Position numbers and translations under genes: made by a program | Part shown: piece by piece, positions 1-12,298 of the stretch | Numbering within the stretch: the first letter of the stretch is position 1 | How the letters are laid out: each line of letters begins with the position of its first letter | The notes under the pieces: model-generated | Database searches by the model: none | Seen by the model: the letters and a program-made list of their open reading frames with translations, nothing else | Told to the model about the DNA's origin: nothing | Assembly (NCBI RefSeq): GCF_001639065.2 | Contig: NZ_LQXO02000006.1 | Coordinates: forward strand, 1 to 64,000 | From: Vibrio barjaei | Lineage (GTDB): Bacteria; Pseudomonadota; Gammaproteobacteria; Enterobacterales; Vibrionaceae | Direction: 5' to 3' | Length of the DNA stretch: 64,000 nucleotides

Positions 1-48
1 ACCCCATCATTATGAGTGATGTGCTCTAACCAGCTGAGCTACGTAGCC
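1..48 (-). tRNA. tRNA-Met (CAT), 3' part cut by window start
   Basis: Read on the minus strand, the sequence begins GGCTACGTAGCTCAGC and continues through the D-arm to an anticodon stem-loop with CTCATAA, as in bacterial elongator tRNA-Met. The variable loop, T-arm and acceptor 3' half lie outside the window. It is transcribed leftward from the promoter at 104-132. Confidence 0.9.
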
Positions 49-103
49 ATTTCCATATTGTTGATTCTCTTCGAAAGTTGCCTTATCGCTGAGAACGGGG
101 CGC

Positions 104-132
104 ATTATGCGGAGTTGAATTTGATGCGTCAA
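104..132 (-). promoter_or_regulatory. tRNA promoter with GC-rich discriminator
   Basis: On the minus strand TTGACG (127-132) and CATAAT (104-109) are separated by 17 bp. They are followed by the GC-rich discriminator GCGCCCCG (96-103), the pattern of stringently controlled stable-RNA promoters. It points at the tRNA-Met gene about 50 bp downstream. Confidence 0.75.
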
Positions 133-293
133 CTTTTTTTGCGAAGAAATTTGCGAAAAAGTGCCGTTCGAACTTTTTTTAATCAAACCGCTCTGTTTCT
201 GATCTAAATCTGCTGTTCAATTATCATCGCTTTACCATTAAGTTAATGTGTTTTTTCAAAGTGACTGAACAATGGCAGACCTTATAAAACAAC

Positions 294-318
294 AAAAGCC
301 AGCAGTTGCTGGCTTTTT
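294..318 (-). terminator. Rho-independent terminator after ychF
   Basis: AAAAGCCAGC and GCTGGCTTTT form a 10-bp stem with a 4-nt loop, 24 bp past the ychF stop. T runs on both strands make it usable in both directions. Confidence 0.85.
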
Positions 319-341
319 AATCACTTTAGGTGCTCGATAGC

Positions 342-1433
342 TTATACGTTAAAGCGGAAGTGAATAACATCACCATCTTTAACAATGTATTCTTTACCTT
401 CTAGACGCCATTTACCCGCATCTTTTGCACCAGATTCACCGTTGTACTGGATGAAGTCGTCATAACCAACAACTTCTGCACGGATGAAGCCTTTTTCAAA
501 GTCTGTGTGGATTTTGCCAGCAGATTGAGGTGCTGTTGCGCCAACAGGGATAGTCCATGCGCGTACTTCTTTCACACCAGCGGTGAAGTAGGTGTGTAGA
601 GTAAGTAGCTCATAACCTGAACGAATTACGCGGTTTAGGCCCGGTTCTTCAATGCCCATATCAGCAAGGAACTCTTCACGATCTTCGTCATCAAGCTCAG
701 AAAGCTCTGATTCGATAGCTGCACATACCGCTACGACAACGTTATTTTCTTTCTCTGCGTACTCACGAACAGCGTCTAAGTATGGGTTGTCTTCAAAACC
801 ATCTTCATTAACGTTCGCGATGTACATGGTTGGTTTTAGCGTTAGGAAGTTTAAGTAGCCAATAGCTGCTAGTTCTTCTTTCGCTAGATCAACAGTACGT
901 GCCATCCCACCTTCCGTTAGAACTGGAAGTAGTTTTTCAAGTACGGTTAGCTCAAACTTCGCATCTTTATCGCCACCTTTTGCTTTCTTAGCGTTACGCT
1001 GAATTGCGCGCTCACAAGAATCAAGGTCGGCTAGAGCTAGTTCAAGGTTGATCACTTCGATGTCTTCGATTGGTGATACTTTACCTGCTACGTGAACAAT
1101 GTTCTCGTTCTCAAAACAACGAACAACGTGACCGATCGCGTCAGTTTCACGGATGTTAGCTAGGAATTTGTTACCAAGACCTTCACCTTTTGACGCACCT
1201 GCAACTAGGCCTGCGATGTCAACGAATTCCATCGTTGTTGGTAAAATTTTCTGTGGATTAACAATTTTCGCTAGTGCATCTAGACGTAGATCTGGCACAG
1301 GTACTACGCCTGTGTTTGGCTCGATAGTACAAAACGGGAAGTTAGCCGCTTCGATGCCTGCTTTAGTCAGTGCGTTAAACAGAGTTGATTTACCAACGTT
1401 TGGTAGACCAACGATGCCACATTTAAAACCCAT
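342..1433 (-). CDS. ychF: Redox-sensitive ribosome-binding ATPase YchF
   Basis: 363-residue Obg-family P-loop protein of the usual length. The P-loop GLPNVGKST is at residues 9-17. The switch/G3 region [17 protein letters not shown] follows, and NVNE replaces the NKxD guanine-specificity motif, which in this family explains the preference for ATP over GTP. A coiled-coil region lies in the middle and a TGS domain at the C-terminus (from about residue 280). It binds ribosomes and has been linked to oxidative stress control. It lies 10 bp downstream of pth, as in most gamma-proteobacteria, so the two are probably co-transcribed. Confidence 0.97.
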   Translation of the reverse strand: MGFKCGIVGLPNVGKSTLFNALTKAGIEAANFPFCTIEPNTGVVPVPDLRLDALAKIVNPQKILPTTMEFVDIAGLVAGASKGEGLGNKFLANIRETDAIGHVVRCFENENIVHVAGKVSPIEDIEVINLELALADLDSCERAIQRNAKKAKGGDKDAKFELTVLEKLLPVLTEGGMARTVDLAKEELAAIGYLNFLTLKPTMYIANVNEDGFEDNPYLDAVREYAEKENNVVVAVCAAIESELSELDDEDREEFLADMGIEEPGLNRVIRSGYELLTLHTYFTAGVKEVRAWTIPVGATAPQSAGKIHTDFEKGFIRAEVVGYDDFIQYNGESGAKDAGKWRLEGKEYIVKDGDVIHFRFNV

Positions 1434-1443
1434 GATTGTAACC

Positions 1444-2034
1444 TTATTCAGCTTTGAAGGTGTGTAAGCGATTTTGTGCTTTTGTTAGTCCATCTTTTAG
1501 TAAGATGTCTAAACTACGGACAGATTCGTCAACGACAGCATCAAGGCATTCCTGCTCTTTTGCTGGCGCTTTTCCAAGGACATAACCCGCCACTTTGTCT
1601 TTGTGTCCCGGATGACCAATGCCAATCCGAAGACGATAGAATTCTTTGTTGTTGCCCAGCTTGCTAATGGTATCTTTCAAACCATTATGACCACCGTGAC
1701 CGCCGCCTTTCTTGAACTTTGCAACGCCTGGAGGTAAGTCTAGCTCATCGTGAGCGACCATGATCTCTTCAGGTTTTATCTGGTAGAACTTTGCTAAGGT
1801 TGCGATGGCCTTGCCAGATAAGTTCATGAATGTGGTTGGAATTAACAGTCTCAAATCACTGCCGTTCACTAAAATTCTTCCAGTGAGACCGAAGAACTTA
1901 GCTTCGTTTTTTAGCGTAACATTGTGGATACGAGCGAGCTCCTCTACCACCCATGCACCTGCATTGTGACGAGTTCTCACATATTCAGGACCTGGGTTAG
2001 CAAGGCCTACAAGCAATTTTATCTGCTGAGTCAA
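1444..2034 (-). CDS. pth: Peptidyl-tRNA hydrolase
   Basis: 196 residues; cleaves the ester bond of peptidyl-tRNA released from stalled ribosomes so the tRNA is recycled in the cytoplasm. Asn13 and His23 (in GLANPG and RTRHNAG) and the Asp of [10 protein letters not shown] match the catalytic residues of the E. coli enzyme (Asn10, His20, Asp93). The best start is a TTG at 2034: no ATG lies in a position compatible with the conserved N-terminus, and an AGAGAGAT stretch precedes it. ychF follows after 10 bp. Confidence 0.96.
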   Translation of the reverse strand: MTQQIKLLVGLANPGPEYVRTRHNAGAWVVEELARIHNVTLKNEAKFFGLTGRILVNGSDLRLLIPTTFMNLSGKAIATLAKFYQIKPEEIMVAHDELDLPPGVAKFKKGGGHGGHNGLKDTISKLGNNKEFYRLRIGIGHPGHKDKVAGYVLGKAPAKEQECLDAVVDESVRSLDILLKDGLTKAQNRLHTFKAE

Positions 2035-2105
2035 CGTTAAGATCTCTCTTGAATCTCAAAAGCGCGGTATAATAGCACACTAAATCTGTACAAAAAACGC
2101 GAAGA

Positions 2106-2138
2106 CAAAAAAACCACTTCATAGGGAAGTGGTTTTTT
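2106..2138 (-). terminator. Bidirectional terminator between prs and pth
   Basis: AAACCACTTC and GAAGTGGTTT pair around a 5-nt loop, with A/T runs on both sides. It ends prs transcription and isolates pth-ychF, which then needs its own promoter in the roughly 120-bp gap. Confidence 0.85.
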
Positions 2139-2155
2139 CAAATTAGGCGCGAATG

Positions 2156-3106
2156 TTACTTGCTAGTAAACATTGCTGAAATTGACTCTTCGTTGCTGAT
2201 GCGACGAATTGCTTCTGCAAGCATGCTAGATAGAGTAAGTTGCGTTACTTTACCTGTTGCAGCCATTTCTTTAGAAAGCGTAATTGAGTCAGTCACGATA
2301 ACTTGGTCTAGAACCGAGTTTTTGATGTTCTTCGCTGCGTTACCAGAGAATACTGCGTGAGTTGCGTATGCGAATACACGCTTAGCACCACGCTCTTTAA
2401 GCGCTTCTGCTGCTTTACATAACGTACCGCCAGTGTCGATCATATCATCAACGATAACACAGTCACGACCTTCAACGTCGCCGATTAGGTTCATTACTTC
2501 AGAAACGTTAGCACGTGGACGACGCTTATCTACGATAGCGATGTCGATATCACCTAGTGCTTTCGCTGTTGCACGAGCTCGTACAACACCACCAAGGTCT
2601 GGAGAAACAACAACAGGATCTTCTAGACCACGGTCAGCCATATCTTCAAGAAGCACTGGAGTACCGAAGATGTTATCTACAGGTACATCGAAGAAGCCTT
2701 GAATTTGCTCTGCGTGTAGGTCGATAGTAAGAACGCGGTCAACACCAACGTTAGACAGGAAGTCTGCAACAACTTTTGCAGTGATTGGCACACGAGCAGA
2801 ACGTACACGACGGTCTTGACGAGCATAACCAAAGTAAGGAATAACAGCAGTAATACGGCCTGCTGAAGCGCGGCGCATTGCATCAATCATTACCACTAAC
2901 TCCATCAGGTTGTCGTTAGTTGGCGCACATGTTGACTGAATGATGAATACATCGCTACCACGAACGTTTTCATTGATTTGAACAGCGACTTCGCCATCAG
3001 AGAAACGGTCAACAGTAGCATCTCCGAGAGAGATGTATAGACGATCAGCAATACGTTGGGCTAGTTCAGGTGTAGCGTTACCAGCAAATAGCTTCATATC
3101 AGGCAC
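2156..3106 (-). CDS. prs: Ribose-phosphate pyrophosphokinase
   Basis: 316 residues; makes PRPP from ribose 5-phosphate and ATP for nucleotide, histidine, tryptophan and NAD synthesis. The sequence is close to E. coli Prs over its whole length, including FGYARQDRR, the flexible loop KRRPR and the PRPP-binding [18 protein letters not shown]. The start is GTG at 3106 (GTG CCT GAT ATG AAG), the same unusual start as in E. coli, with GAGG 8 bases upstream. ispE lies 27 bp upstream and a terminator follows. Confidence 0.97.
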   Translation of the reverse strand: MPDMKLFAGNATPELAQRIADRLYISLGDATVDRFSDGEVAVQINENVRGSDVFIIQSTCAPTNDNLMELVVMIDAMRRASAGRITAVIPYFGYARQDRRVRSARVPITAKVVADFLSNVGVDRVLTIDLHAEQIQGFFDVPVDNIFGTPVLLEDMADRGLEDPVVVSPDLGGVVRARATAKALGDIDIAIVDKRRPRANVSEVMNLIGDVEGRDCVIVDDMIDTGGTLCKAAEALKERGAKRVFAYATHAVFSGNAAKNIKNSVLDQVIVTDSITLSKEMAATGKVTQLTLSSMLAEAIRRISNEESISAMFTSK

Positions 3107-3133
3107 GGTGGAAACCTCAGGGTTGCGTCCAGT

Positions 3134-4006
3134 TTAAACAGATTGTAATAGGGCTAATTCATACTTAGCCAAAGTCTCTAGTAAAGGAGAGCGATTGCAT
3201 CCTTTTGCTACAAAAGCGGAGACATTGTCAGGAAGCATTTCAAGGACTTTTTCTGCCTCTTCCTCGTTGTTAAACTCAGAAAAAACGCAAGATCCAGTCC
3301 CCGTCAATCTTGACGGCGCGTATTGTAGCAGCCATGAAAGTTGGTTATCAACCTCTGGATACAGCATTCGGACAATTTTTTCGCAATCGTTTACGTAAGG
3401 TGAGTCCAAAAGCATTGATAATGCTCGCTTTGGCGTGTTTCTGGTTAAATCAGGATGTGTGAATATATCGACAGTGGCAATGCTAACTTCAGGTTTAATA
3501 ACTAGGTAATACTGTTCTTTAGGGGTAGCTGCAGACAGTTTTTCGCCGACACCTTCAGCGAAAGCCGCGAAGCCACGAACGAATACAGGTACGTCAGCAC
3601 CTAATGCTAAACCTATCTCGGCTAGCTCATCCGTTGTCAGTCGGGTTTGCCACAGAAAGTTCAACGCCACTAATGCTGTAGCCGCGTTGGATGAACCACC
3701 ACCAATCCCGCCCCCCATGGGAAGAATCTTGTTAAGCTCTATATGAGCACCATAAGAACAGTTAGCCCTTTTTTGAAGCGCAGATGCAGCTTTCCAGATT
3801 AGGTTATCTTCGGTGGCGACACCTTCAATATCTGGGTATAGGGTAATTTGACCACTGGTATTGGCGGTAATGGTCAGTTCGTCACATAAATCAATGAATT
3901 GAAACAAGGTTTGTAAATCATGGTAGCCATTAGGTTGGCGACCTGTGATGTATAAAAACAGGTTGAGTTTGGCAGGGCTAGGCCATGAAGTCGTGTCGGT
4001 GATCAT
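3134..4006 (-). CDS. ispE: 4-diphosphocytidyl-2-C-methyl-D-erythritol kinase
   Basis: GHMP-superfamily kinase of the non-mevalonate (MEP) isoprenoid pathway; phosphorylates CDP-ME. The N-terminal strand WPSPAKLNL carries the substrate-binding Lys, and the ATP-binding loop [14 protein letters not shown] is at about residues 95-108. From the ATG at 4006 the product is 290 residues, matching the family start ([15 protein letters not shown]). An in-frame ATG at 4036 would add 10 residues and overlap lolB by 19 bp, and neither start has a good ribosome site. The lolB-ispE-prs order is standard for gamma-proteobacteria. Confidence 0.95.
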   Translation of the reverse strand: MITDTTSWPSPAKLNLFLYITGRQPNGYHDLQTLFQFIDLCDELTITANTSGQITLYPDIEGVATEDNLIWKAASALQKRANCSYGAHIELNKILPMGGGIGGGSSNAATALVALNFLWQTRLTTDELAEIGLALGADVPVFVRGFAAFAEGVGEKLSAATPKEQYYLVIKPEVSIATVDIFTHPDLTRNTPKRALSMLLDSPYVNDCEKIVRMLYPEVDNQLSWLLQYAPSRLTGTGSCVFSEFNNEEEAEKVLEMLPDNVSAFVAKGCNRSPLLETLAKYELALLQSV

Positions 4007-4017
4007 TTTATACTGGG

Positions 4018-4638
4018 TCACTGTTTTACTGTCCATTTTGAAACGACAAGATTGAGTTTGGTATCGCCTTGTACTAATTGCATCCTAGTTGGCATGGGCA
4101 ATGAGTTCTCTGTGCCTTCAAGTGTAAAACTGCGGTACTCGTTGTAATCTAGGTTCCACGCTTTATTGGCAATACGTTTTTGTAAACTGCCGACGGTATT
4201 AAATTGGTTTAGCTGATAGGTATCGGCAGTCGCCGGTAGGCCAACCAGCCAATCGCTCAATTGTTCGATTGGGATATCCAGCCCAGTTAATTGCTCAATG
4301 AGCACATTCACATCTTTCCCAGACAATTTTTGTCCATCATACGTTTCGATAAAAGAACCGTTTGGTGTTGAAGTAAGATTAAACACGGTTTGACCAAGAA
4401 AGGTAGTCAGACGGACTTGGGTGAAATTATCGGAATGACTCCAATGAAAGTTGAGAGTTTGGCGCTGGTCTGGGGAAATATAACCGAGTTTGCCATTGGC
4501 CGTATATTGAGTAAGAGACTCAAGCTCGGTTTTATGCGCTTGCCATTCAACACTTTCTGGCTCTGGAGGCAAACTACTGCACCCAAACAGAAATAATGCC
4601 GCATAAAAATAAAAAAGACGTCGATGGAGTTTGTACAT
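4018..4638 (-). CDS. lolB: Outer-membrane lipoprotein receptor LolB
   Basis: Final step of lipoprotein sorting: takes lipoproteins from the periplasmic carrier LolA and inserts them in the outer membrane. From the ATG at 4638 the signal peptide is short, with two Arg, a hydrophobic core and the lipobox LFGC (Cys20, followed by SS, so outer-membrane directed). A TTG at 4677 would add a long n-region and is less likely. LolB features include [22 protein letters not shown] and the C-terminal [19 protein letters not shown] region. It is divergent from hemA, as in E. coli. Confidence 0.93.
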   Translation of the reverse strand: MYKLHRRLFYFYAALFLFGCSSLPPEPESVEWQAHKTELESLTQYTANGKLGYISPDQRQTLNFHWSHSDNFTQVRLTTFLGQTVFNLTSTPNGSFIETYDGQKLSGKDVNVLIEQLTGLDIPIEQLSDWLVGLPATADTYQLNQFNTVGSLQKRIANKAWNLDYNEYRSFTLEGTENSLPMPTRMQLVQGDTKLNLVVSKWTVKQ

Positions 4639-4810
4639 AGGAAACAACTTACGTGATGGTTTATTGTGCAAATTCAATACAATATTGAGAGACTATAGCA
4701 TCAATCCCACAAACTCAGGAAAACATATTGGTAAGAGACTTTCAATAAATGGTGCCATCAAGTAAAATTCTGGCCTATTTGTCAAATCTGTATCAGAGAA
4801 TTCGCGTTAC

Positions 4811-6070
4811 ATGTCATTGCTTGCTATTGGTATAAACCACAATACGGCGTCAGTGGATCTGAGGGAGAAGGTGGCGTTTCCACCTGAAAAACTCAACAGA
4901 GCACTGAATGAGCTAAGAGAAAATACCAAAGTTAATGGCTCTGTGATTCTGTCAACGTGTAACCGCACCGAAATTTACTGTGATACTGGTGATTCCAACA
5001 AATCACAATTAATAGACTGGCTTGTTCGTTTCCATGATGTAGCAGCAGAAGAGTTGAAGCCTTCTCTGTATGTTTATGAAGAACAAGCGGCAATAAAACA
5101 TCTGATGCGCGTTTCATGCGGCTTAGATTCACTCGTCCTGGGCGAACCACAAATACTTGGGCAAGTAAAGCAAGCCTACAGTGATGCCCGTGAGCATCAA
5201 TCTGTAGAAGGTGGCATTGAGAAACTCTTTCAAAAGACGTTCTCTGTTGCTAAGCGAGTGCGTACTGAAACCGAAATTGGTGGTAGTGCCGTTTCTGTCG
5301 CTTACGCGGCTTGTACCCTAGCTCGACAAATCTTCGAATCGATTGCTGACTCTACTGTGCTTTTAGTTGGTGCAGGCGAAACCATTGAACTGGTGGCCAA
5401 GCACTTGGAAGGTCACGGTTGCAAGAACATGATTGTGGCTAACCGAACCAAAGAGCGGGCGGAAATATTAGCGAATCAGTTTGGCGCGCAAGTTATTGCA
5501 CTTAATGAAATACCCGATGTACTGCCTAAAGCGGATATTGTCATTAGCTCAACTGCGAGCCCGCTGCCTATTATAGGTAAAGGGATGGTTGAATCAGCAA
5601 TAAAACAACGTCGCTATCAACCCATGCTGCTTATCGACATCGCCGTCCCACGAGATATTGAATCGCAAGTGGGCGAGTTGAGTGACGCATATCTATATAC
5701 GGTTGATGATTTGCAATCTATCGTCGATAGCAATATCGAGCAGCGTAAAGTCGAAGCGATTCAAGCAGAAGCGATTGTGAGTGAAGAAAGTGCGCAATTC
5801 ATGACATGGATGCGTTCACTGCAAGCGGTTGATAGCATCAGACAATACCGAAAACACGCAAACGACACCCGACAAGATATACTGTCAAAAAGTTTACAAG
5901 CGTTAGCAGCAGGGGGAGACCCTGAGAAAGTGTTGCTTGAGCTCAGTAATAAATTAACAAACAAGCTTATTCATGCGCCGACAAAAGCGCTACAAGATGC
6001 CGCTGAGCAGGGAGATCCTGCTAAACTGACGGTTATCCGACAAAGTTTGGGTTTAGACCAAACTAAATAA
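4811..6070 (+). CDS. hemA: Glutamyl-tRNA reductase
   Basis: 419 residues; first committed step of C5-pathway haem synthesis, reducing glutamyl-tRNA to glutamate-1-semialdehyde with NADPH. The catalytic Cys50 lies in STCNRTEIY. The NADPH site [17 protein letters not shown] is near residue 184, and the C-terminal dimerisation helices follow. It heads the hemA-prfA-prmC cluster, with prfA 27 bp downstream. Confidence 0.97.
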   Translation: MSLLAIGINHNTASVDLREKVAFPPEKLNRALNELRENTKVNGSVILSTCNRTEIYCDTGDSNKSQLIDWLVRFHDVAAEELKPSLYVYEEQAAIKHLMRVSCGLDSLVLGEPQILGQVKQAYSDAREHQSVEGGIEKLFQKTFSVAKRVRTETEIGGSAVSVAYAACTLARQIFESIADSTVLLVGAGETIELVAKHLEGHGCKNMIVANRTKERAEILANQFGAQVIALNEIPDVLPKADIVISSTASPLPIIGKGMVESAIKQRRYQPMLLIDIAVPRDIESQVGELSDAYLYTVDDLQSIVDSNIEQRKVEAIQAEAIVSEESAQFMTWMRSLQAVDSIRQYRKHANDTRQDILSKSLQALAAGGDPEKVLLELSNKLTNKLIHAPTKALQDAAEQGDPAKLTVIRQSLGLDQTK

Positions 6071-6097
6071 GCCTTACCCTGAGAAAAGACTGCAATT

Positions 6098-7186
6098 ATG
6101 AAAGCCTCCATTTTAGTTAAATTGGAAACTCTTGTTGAACGTTATGAAGAAGTTCAACACCTACTTGGCGACCCAGGTATTATCGGTGACCAAGACAAAT
6201 TCCGTGCTCTCTCAAAAGAGTACTCACAACTTGAAGAAGTGACCAAGTGTTTCCAAGCCTACCAGCAAGCACAAGAAGATCTTGAAGCCGCTGAAGATAT
6301 GGCAAACGAAGATGACGCAGAAATGCGTGAAATGGCACAAGAAGAAATCAAAGAAGCAAAAGCGACTATTGAGCGCCTAGCGGATGAGTTGCAAGTACTT
6401 CTCCTACCTAAAGATCCAAACGACGAACGTAACTGCTTCTTAGAAATCCGCGCTGGTGCAGGTGGTGATGAAGCAGGTATTTTCGCAGGTGACCTATTCC
6501 GTATGTACAGCAAATATGCGGAGAAGAAAGGCTGGCGTATCGAAGTGATGAGCTCAAATGAATCGGAGCAAGGCGGCTATAAAGAAATGATCGCTAAAGT
6601 GTCTGGTGATGGTGCTTATGGCGTGCTTAAGTTTGAATCTGGCGGCCACCGTGTTCAACGAGTTCCTGCAACAGAATCTCAAGGTCGTGTTCATACTTCA
6701 GCATGTACCGTTGCGGTGATGGCTGAAATTCCTGAAGCAGAGATCCCAGAAATCAAAGCCGCTGACCTTAAAATCGATACATTCCGTGCATCAGGCGCGG
6801 GTGGTCAGCACGTTAACACCACTGACTCTGCTATTCGTATTACTCACTTACCAACAGGGACTGTGGTTGAGTGTCAAGACGAGCGTTCTCAACATAAGAA
6901 CAAAGCGAAAGCGATGTCTGTTCTTGCCGCGCGTATTATTGCCGCAGAAGAAGCAAAGCGTGCCGCTGAAGTGTCAGATACCCGTCGTAACCTCTTGGGC
7001 TCAGGTGATCGTAGTGACCGTATTCGTACTTATAACTACCCACAAGGTCGTGTATCAGACCATCGCATCAACTTGACGTTATATCGTCTGTCTGAGGTCA
7101 TGGAAGGTGACTTGCAGTCTCTTGTTGATCCGGTACTGCAAGAACACCAAGCTGACCAACTTGCGGCTCTAGCGGAGCACAACTAA
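6098..7186 (+). CDS. prfA: Peptide chain release factor 1
   Basis: 362 residues; recognises UAA and UAG. The tripeptide anticodon PAT (in VQRVPATES) is near residue 190. The catalytic GGQ in GAGGQHVN is near residue 235; its Gln is methylated by the product of the next gene, prmC, which starts 3 bp after the stop. Confidence 0.98.
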   Translation: MKASILVKLETLVERYEEVQHLLGDPGIIGDQDKFRALSKEYSQLEEVTKCFQAYQQAQEDLEAAEDMANEDDAEMREMAQEEIKEAKATIERLADELQVLLLPKDPNDERNCFLEIRAGAGGDEAGIFAGDLFRMYSKYAEKKGWRIEVMSSNESEQGGYKEMIAKVSGDGAYGVLKFESGGHRVQRVPATESQGRVHTSACTVAVMAEIPEAEIPEIKAADLKIDTFRASGAGGQHVNTTDSAIRITHLPTGTVVECQDERSQHKNKAKAMSVLAARIIAAEEAKRAAEVSDTRRNLLGSGDRSDRIRTYNYPQGRVSDHRINLTLYRLSEVMEGDLQSLVDPVLQEHQADQLAALAEHN

Positions 7187-7189
7187 TCC

Positions 7190-8044
7190 ATGTCATTGGA
7201 TATGTCTATTGAAGCGGTGCTCAAACGAGCATCGCTTGTTCTTTCTGAGTCTGGTAGCGAATCACCTTCATTAGATGCGGCGGTCCTGCTGTGTCATGTT
7301 CTTGAAAAACCACGCAGCTATCTACTTACTTGGCCTGAAAAAGCATTAACGTCCAATGAAGCAGAGCAGTTCGAGGCGCTGTTAAATCGTCGTATCGCAG
7401 GCGAACCCGTGGCGTATATTCTTGGTGAACGAGAGTTTTGGTCGCTGCCGTTAAACGTCGCACCAAGCACGCTTATCCCAAGACCTGATACAGAACGCTT
7501 AGTTGAGCTCGCACTTGATAAGGCCCTCGTGAATGATGGTGATATTTTAGACTTAGGTACGGGCACCGGAGCAATCGCATTGGCACTGGCTTCGGAACTG
7601 AAAACGCGCTCAGTAATGGGAGTCGATTTTCAAATGGAAGCGGTAGAGCTCGCTCGAAGCAACGCGACAAAACTCAACATTACCAATTGTCAGTTTGCGC
7701 AGGGAAGTTGGTTCGAACCTGTCGATCTTGTGCACAAATTTAGCGTAATTGTTTCCAATCCCCCTTACATTGACGAAAATGATCCCCATCTATCTCAAGG
7801 TGATGTTCGATTTGAACCGTCAACGGCATTAGTCGCTGAGAATAATGGTCTGGCGGATATTGAGACCATTACGGCTCAAGCGCCCCCTCATTTGCTTGAG
7901 GGCGGCTGGCTGTTGTTTGAGCATGGCTTTGAGCAAGGGCAAGCTGTACGAGAAATTTTGGCAGACAATGGCTTTTGTCATGTGGCCACAAAACAAGATT
8001 ACGCGGGCAATGATCGTGTGACACTTGGGCAATGGAACCCATAA
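7190..8044 (+). CDS. prmC: Release-factor glutamine methyltransferase
   Basis: 284 residues; methylates the GGQ glutamine of RF1 and RF2 using S-adenosylmethionine. An N-terminal helical domain (about residues 1-85) precedes the Rossmann methyltransferase domain. The SAM loop is LDLGTGTGAIAL (near 122) and the catalytic NPPYI motif is near residue 190. It is probably translationally coupled to prfA. Confidence 0.97.
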   Translation: MSLDMSIEAVLKRASLVLSESGSESPSLDAAVLLCHVLEKPRSYLLTWPEKALTSNEAEQFEALLNRRIAGEPVAYILGEREFWSLPLNVAPSTLIPRPDTERLVELALDKALVNDGDILDLGTGTGAIALALASELKTRSVMGVDFQMEAVELARSNATKLNITNCQFAQGSWFEPVDLVHKFSVIVSNPPYIDENDPHLSQGDVRFEPSTALVAENNGLADIETITAQAPPHLLEGGWLLFEHGFEQGQAVREILADNGFCHVATKQDYAGNDRVTLGQWNP

Positions 8045-8077
8045 CAGAAATACAATAAAGAGAAAGAGAGAAGCAGC

Positions 8078-8461
8078 ATGTATGAAGGATTAAAGCATTT
8101 TCACTTGATGACCATCGCCATATCTGTGGTGTTACTATCAGTACGATTTGGCTTACTGGTCGCTAACTCCCCGAAGGTGAATCATCCGTTTTTGAAGCGC
8201 TTCCCTCACATTAATGATTCACTATTGTTGTTATCAGGCTTTGGTTTGATTGCAATCACAGGTTTTGTCCCATTTACGGCTGCAGCGCCGTGGATGACAG
8301 AAAAAGTCACCTGCATTATGGCTTATTTTGCGTTGGCATTTTTCACGATTAAATTAGCAAAGAACAACTTATTAAGAACATGTGCGTTTTTAGGCGCATT
8401 GGGATGGTTAATGATGGCAGCTAAGATTGCCATGCTGAAAACACCATTCCTTATGGGGTAA
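8078..8461 (+). CDS. sirB2: SirB2-family inner-membrane protein
   Basis: 127 residues with four predicted hydrophobic segments; matches the SirB2/YchQ family by length, sequence pattern (N-terminal YEGLKHFHL, then an SVRFG motif) and position between prmC and sirB1. The biochemical role of the family is not established. The stop is 3 bp before the sirB1 start. Confidence 0.88.
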   Translation: MYEGLKHFHLMTIAISVVLLSVRFGLLVANSPKVNHPFLKRFPHINDSLLLLSGFGLIAITGFVPFTAAAPWMTEKVTCIMAYFALAFFTIKLAKNNLLRTCAFLGALGWLMMAAKIAMLKTPFLMG

Positions 8462-8464
8462 GTA

Positions 8465-10143
<1,679 letters not shown>

Positions 10144-10162
10144 GCGCGCTTAATTCTGATAT

Positions 10163-10194
10163 AGAAGCCAGTCATTTAGACTGGCTTCTTTTTT
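10163..10194 (+). terminator. Rho-independent terminator after kdsA
   Basis: AGAAGCCAGTC and GACTGGCTTCT form an 11-bp stem with a 5-nt loop followed by a T run. Confidence 0.92.
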
Positions 10195-10340
10195 ATGTTC
10201 ACTAAATATGTTGAGCAATCGTTTCTTCTCAGAATTACAACCTTGTAACAGCTGAATCCCTCGCCATACCCCAAGGCTTTAATTAACCTTATGTAGAATC
10301 ACAAATTTATTCTGATGAGTTTATAACCTGATACTCAGCA

Positions 10341-10362
10341 ACTTGTGACATAGATTACATAA
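10341..10362 (+). promoter_or_regulatory. CRP-like operator upstream of nutA
   Basis: TGTGA (10344-10348) and TTACA (10355-10359) are 6 bp apart, close to the CRP half-site arrangement TGTGA-N6-TCACA. The site lies in the 320-bp gap between the kdsA terminator and nutA. Nothing else was recognised in that gap apart from AT-rich sequence. Confidence 0.5.
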
Positions 10363-10516
10363 AAGTGAAATGAGAATGTTATGTTCGTAGGGTTAATTTA
10401 AACTATCGCATATTTTGTCGATGTTTCTCTATATGTCTATTCGTTACAAATCGGCAAATGTGTGGCGTTTATACAACGCTATAGGCAGTGGATCCCCAAA
10501 GTTCAAAGGTATGACA

Positions 10517-12181
10517 ATGAAAAAAAGCCTTATGTTTAAGTCCGTACTAAGTGCGGCTATCATCGCGTCACTAGCAGGATGCGCAACTCAACCAGAGCAA
10601 GAATGGAATGCTGATGAGACTTATAAGCTCACTATTCTTCATACTAACGATCATCATGGTCGTTTCTGGGAAAACAAATATGGTGAGTACGGTATGGCAG
10701 CGCGTAAAACGCTGATTGACCAAATTCGTGCTGACGTTGAAGCGGATGGTGGTAGCGTACTGCTTCTATCTGGTGGTGATATCAACACTGGGGTTCCAGA
10801 GTCTGACTTGCAAGATGCTGAGCCTGACTTTAAAGGTATGAGCATGATTGGTTACGATGCGATGGCACTCGGTAACCATGAATTCGACAACCCGCTAGAA
10901 GTGCTATTTAAGCAAAAAGAGTGGGCTAACTTCCCAATGCTTTCTGCAAACATCTACGATAAGAAAACAGGTAAGCGCTTGTTTGATGCGTACCATATGT
11001 TTGATAAACAGGGCATCAAGATTGCAGTTATTGGTTTAACAACAGAAGACACCGCAAAGATCGGTAACCCTGAATATATCGGTGGCATTGAGTTCCGTGA
11101 CCCGAAAGTGGAAGCGAAAAAACTGATCGCTGAGCTGAAAGAAACAGAAAAGCCAGACCTAATCTTTGCCGTTACTCACATGGGTCACTACGAGAATGGC
11201 CAGCGTGGTGTAAACGCTCCAGGTGATGTTGCACTGGCTCGTTACCTTGATGAAGGCGACCTAGACATGATTGTGGGTGGTCACTCACAAGAGCCGGTTT
11301 GTATGGAAGGCCCTAATGTCGTTAAGAAGAACTTCAAGCCAAGTGATGAATGCAAGCCTGACATCCAAAACGGTACTTGGATTGTGCAAGCGTATGAGTG
11401 GGGTAAATACGTTGGCCGTGCCGACTATGAATTCAAAAATGGTGAGCTAGATATGGTCAGCTATGACCTTATCCCTGTAAACCTTAAGAAGAAAGTTAAG
11501 ATCGATGGCAAGAAGCAACGCGTTCTTGTTGAAGATGAAATCAAGAAAGATGCAGAAATGGTGGCTTTCTTAACGCCATTCCAAGAGAAAGGCCAAGAGC
11601 AACTAGGTGCGAAAATTGCCGAAACGAATGGCAAGCTAGAGGGTGACCGTAACGTTGTTCGCTTCCAGCAAACAAACCTAGGTCGTCTAATTGGTACGGC
11701 TCACATGGAACGTGCTAAAGCTGACTTTGCTGTCATGAACTCTGGTGGTGTACGTGACTCTATCGCTGAAGGCGATGTGACATACAAAGATGTACTTATC
11801 GTACAGCCATTTGGCAACATCATTACTTACACCGATATGACAGGTGCTGAAGTTGTCGATTACTTGAACGTAGTAGCAACTAAACCTGTAGATTCTGGTG
11901 CTTACGCTCAATTCGCTGGCATTTCAATGACAGTGGGTAAAGATGCAGTATCGAATGTTGTTATCAATGGCAAGCCTCTAGACCCTAAAGCAACATACCG
12001 CTTCACTGTACCAAGCTTTAACGCAGCTGGTGGTGACGGTTATCCGAAGCTTACAGGTCATCCTGGTCACGTAAACACTGGTTTTGTGGATGCAGAAGTA
12101 CTTAAAGAGTACCTAGAAGCAAACAGCCCAATCGATGTGAATAAGTATCAGCCTAAAGGCGAAATCATCTATAAGAACTAG
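10517..12181 (+). CDS. nutA: 5'-nucleotidase lipoprotein (NutA/UshA family)
   Basis: About 554 residues. The N-terminal calcineurin-type phosphoesterase domain has metal-binding motifs ILHTNDHHGRF, SGGDINTG, LGNHEFD, THMGHY and GGHSQ. The C-terminal 5'-nucleotidase domain includes NSGGVRDSI and a substrate-binding FNAAGGDGYP loop. The signal peptide ends in lipobox LAGC (Cys22), so it is probably an outer-membrane-anchored ectonucleotidase that dephosphorylates nucleotides for uptake, as described for the Vibrio enzyme. I chose the ATG at 10517 because AAAGG is 7 bp upstream; 10511 is possible, and a longer frame from 10415 would bury the signal peptide. Confidence 0.93.
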   Translation: MKKSLMFKSVLSAAIIASLAGCATQPEQEWNADETYKLTILHTNDHHGRFWENKYGEYGMAARKTLIDQIRADVEADGGSVLLLSGGDINTGVPESDLQDAEPDFKGMSMIGYDAMALGNHEFDNPLEVLFKQKEWANFPMLSANIYDKKTGKRLFDAYHMFDKQGIKIAVIGLTTEDTAKIGNPEYIGGIEFRDPKVEAKKLIAELKETEKPDLIFAVTHMGHYENGQRGVNAPGDVALARYLDEGDLDMIVGGHSQEPVCMEGPNVVKKNFKPSDECKPDIQNGTWIVQAYEWGKYVGRADYEFKNGELDMVSYDLIPVNLKKKVKIDGKKQRVLVEDEIKKDAEMVAFLTPFQEKGQEQLGAKIAETNGKLEGDRNVVRFQQTNLGRLIGTAHMERAKADFAVMNSGGVRDSIAEGDVTYKDVLIVQPFGNIITYTDMTGAEVVDYLNVVATKPVDSGAYAQFAGISMTVGKDAVSNVVINGKPLDPKATYRFTVPSFNAAGGDGYPKLTGHPGHVNTGFVDAEVLKEYLEANSPIDVNKYQPKGEIIYKN

Positions 12182-12211
12182 ACTTTTATTCCGGTTTAGT
12201 AGATATAATAG

Positions 12212-12236
12212 AGCGGCGCCATTCGGCGCCGCTTTT
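12212..12236 (+). terminator. Rho-independent terminator after nutA
   Basis: AGCGGCGCC and GGCGCCGCT form a 9-bp GC-rich stem with loop ATTC, followed by TTTT. Confidence 0.92.
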
Positions 12237-12298
12237 CTATTTTGACGACTCTAACCTCAAGAGTCGACGTTAACGGTAGCAACTACCAAGGATACGTT

